Source of the DNA: DATGQT01 sp033720695
GTDB taxonomy: Bacteria; Bacteroidota; Rhodothermia; Rhodothermales; Rubricoccaceae
Length of the DNA stretch: 23,801 bases
NCBI GenBank assembly: GCA_033720695.1
Contig: JAWWCA010000022.1
Span: 1-23,801 of the forward strand
Reading direction: 5' to 3'
Shown in pieces: positions 22,694 through 23,801 of this stretch. How positions within the stretch are numbered: the first letter of the stretch is position 1; each line of letters starts with the position of its first letter. A program made the translations under genes and the position numbers. Under the pieces are notes generated by a model that was not told where the DNA came from, ran no database searches, and saw only the letters and a program-made list of their open reading frames with translations.

Positions 22694-23801
22694 CTACCCG
22701 CCGAACCGCGCCGCGACCTCGAGCAGGCTGTCGGGCTCCCCGACGAGCGTGACCTCGTCACCGAGGCGGAGCGCGGTGTGGCCGTGGGGGACGACGGCGC
22801 CGCGGTCCCGCGCGATGTCGAGGAGGAGGACGTCGCCGGGAAGGCGGAGGTCGCGGACGAGGAGGCCGTCGAGGTCCGGGGCCTCGACGCGGAGCTGGGC
22901 GACCTCCCGGCGTGGGTCCTGGTGGAGGAACAGCGCCACCGACTGCGGCGCCTCGACGGCGCGCTCCAGGAGGTTGACGAGCGCGGACGTCGCGTCGACG
23001 ACGAGCACGCCCAGCTCGGCGAAGCGGGGGGCGAGCGAGAGGTCGGACACGCGGGCGACGAGGCGGGCCACGCCGGCCTCGTCCCGGGCGATCCGGCACG
23101 CCTCCAGGTTGAGCGCGTCGTCGCCGAAGAGGGCCACGACGGCGAGCGTGCCCTCTGGAACGACGGCGCGCAACGAGGCCTCGTCCACGGCATCGAGGTG
23201 GTGGGCGTCGAGGCCCTCGTCGGTCGCGGCCTCGGCGCGCGCGCGGTTCAGCCCGGCCAAGCGCACCGGCCGCCCCTCGGCCCCCAGCCGGCGCGCCAGC
23301 GCCACCGACGGCCCCTCGATCCCCAGGATCACGACCGGCGCCGTCGTGGCCGCCGTCTCGGGCTCGTGCGCCTCGCCCACCCGCCGCAGCGCCGCCTTGA
23401 GGAAGAGCGGCCCGAACACCTCGTTCAGGACCACGACGGATACGACGAGCGTGGCGAACTCGCCCCCGAGCATGGGGAACTGCACGGCCACCTCGCGCGC
23501 CAGGCCCAGCGCGATGCCGGCCTGCGTGATGAAGGCCATCCATGAGAGCCGGCGCACGCGCGGCGGCTCGCCCGCCAGCCGCGCCCCCGCGTAGGCGCCG
23601 ACGCCGATCCCCACGAGGCGCGTCCCGAAGAGCGCGAGCGCCACCGGCAGCGTCGCCCACAGGAGGTCCAGCTTGAGCGTGAGGCCCGTCAGCGTGAAGA
23701 ACGCCACGTAGACGGCCGGCCCGACGTCGTGGAGGATGGCCTCGAACTCGTCGCGGTGCCGCGTGAAGTTGGCCACGACGAAGCCGGCGATCATGGCGAT
23801 C
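22694..23801 (-). CDS. Cation:proton antiporter (CPA2-type) with C-terminal RCK-like domains, 5' end outside the window
   Basis: The frame continues past the right edge, and the first in-frame ATG (23794) lies within a membrane domain, so the true start is outside. The visible 366+ residues, numbered from that ATG, contain the last part of an exchanger domain with about four membrane segments: AGFVVANF, VYVAFFTLTGLTLKLDLL, MAFITQAGIALGLAREV and FATLVVSVVVLNEVFGPLFL. Then come an RCK N-like domain (about 152-270) and an RCK C-like domain (about 299-364) including LRLGDEVTLVGEPDSLLEVA. The nucleotide loop is degenerate: GIEGPS (158-163) instead of GxGxxG, with Asn183 where an acidic residue usually ends strand two. 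It probably transports Na+ or K+ against H+, with altered or lost nucleotide control. It precedes nhaA by 74 nt. Confidence 0.88.
   Translation of the reverse strand, partial: IAMIAGFVVANFTRHRDEFEAILHDVGPAVYVAFFTLTGLTLKLDLLWATLPVALALFGTRLVGIGVGAYAGARLAGEPPRVRRLSWMAFITQAGIALGLAREVAVQFPMLGGEFATLVVSVVVLNEVFGPLFLKAALRRVGEAHEPETAATTAPVVILGIEGPSVALARRLGAEGRPVRLAGLNRARAEAATDEGLDAHHLDAVDEASLRAVVPEGTLAVVALFGDDALNLEACRIARDEAGVARLVARVSDLSLAPRFAELGVLVVDATSALVNLLERAVEAPQSVALFLHQDPRREVAQLRVEAPDLDGLLVRDLRLPGDVLLLDIARDRGAVVPHGHTALRLGDEVTLVGEPDSLLEVAARFGG

Noticed and set aside
1..23801. tRNA, rRNA, CRISPR arrays, insertion sequences, integrases or phage genes
   Set aside because: None was recognised on either strand; base composition and gene style are even across the window, with no sign of a recently acquired island.

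Overview
This window is a compact, very GC-rich bacterial chromosome segment, almost all of it coding. Most genes lie on the minus strand; only three or four short stretches read on the plus strand. The gene content points to the Bacteroidota/Rhodothermota lineage, probably a marine or salt-exposed Rhodothermales relative of Rubrivirga, Rubricoccus or Salinibacter. The pointers are a GWxTD-domain protein, a DUF2795 small protein, an M23 peptidase with a tyrosine-rich cytoplasmic N-terminus, HPr kinase, start codons that lack a Shine-Dalgarno sequence, and a block of sodium/potassium/calcium exchangers. The placement is by inference from gene content, not from a search.

Layout from left to right. 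(a) 1-1408: the 3' end of a signalling gene with an Hpt phosphotransfer domain (+), then a small unknown protein (+) converging on a DUF2795 protein (-). (b) 1569-2598: a membrane-anchored M23 peptidase (-) with a strong intrinsic terminator. (c) 3062-6240: fmt, moxR-type AAA+ ATPase and hprK, transcribed in that order (-), followed by a possible terminator. (d) 6411-6500: a possible 29-residue membrane micropeptide (+). (e) 6509-9836: a CDP-alcohol phosphatidyltransferase, ftsY and a GWxTD protein (-), closed by a strong terminator. (f) 10002-11132: a membrane family-2 glycosyltransferase (+), divergent from the phosphatidyltransferase and convergent with the next unit. (g) 11143-17981: a likely polycistronic unit (-) of two tandem L,D-transpeptidases, ispG, an orphan small protein resembling an alpha-amylase C-terminal domain, and a large surface lipoprotein with an amylo-alpha-1,6-glucosidase-like domain and a glucodextranase-type C-terminal module. 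(h) 18086-23801: four successive cation exchangers (-): a YrbG-type Ca2+/Na+ antiporter, a KefB-type CPA2 antiporter with RCK domain, NhaA, and a second CPA2/RCK protein running off the right edge.

Themes are envelope construction (M23, L,D-transpeptidases, phosphatidyltransferase, glycosyltransferase, FtsY targeting, isoprenoid precursor supply through IspG) and ion homeostasis. No tRNA, rRNA, CRISPR, insertion sequence or phage feature was recognised. The least ordinary items are the tandem L,D-transpeptidase pair with its shared N-terminal region, the secreted GH133-like lipoprotein with an altered TWMD motif next to an orphan amylase-type C-terminal domain, a glycine at the NhaA Asp133 position, and the 29-residue membrane peptide. 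I saw no clear sign of a wholly new multi-gene system.
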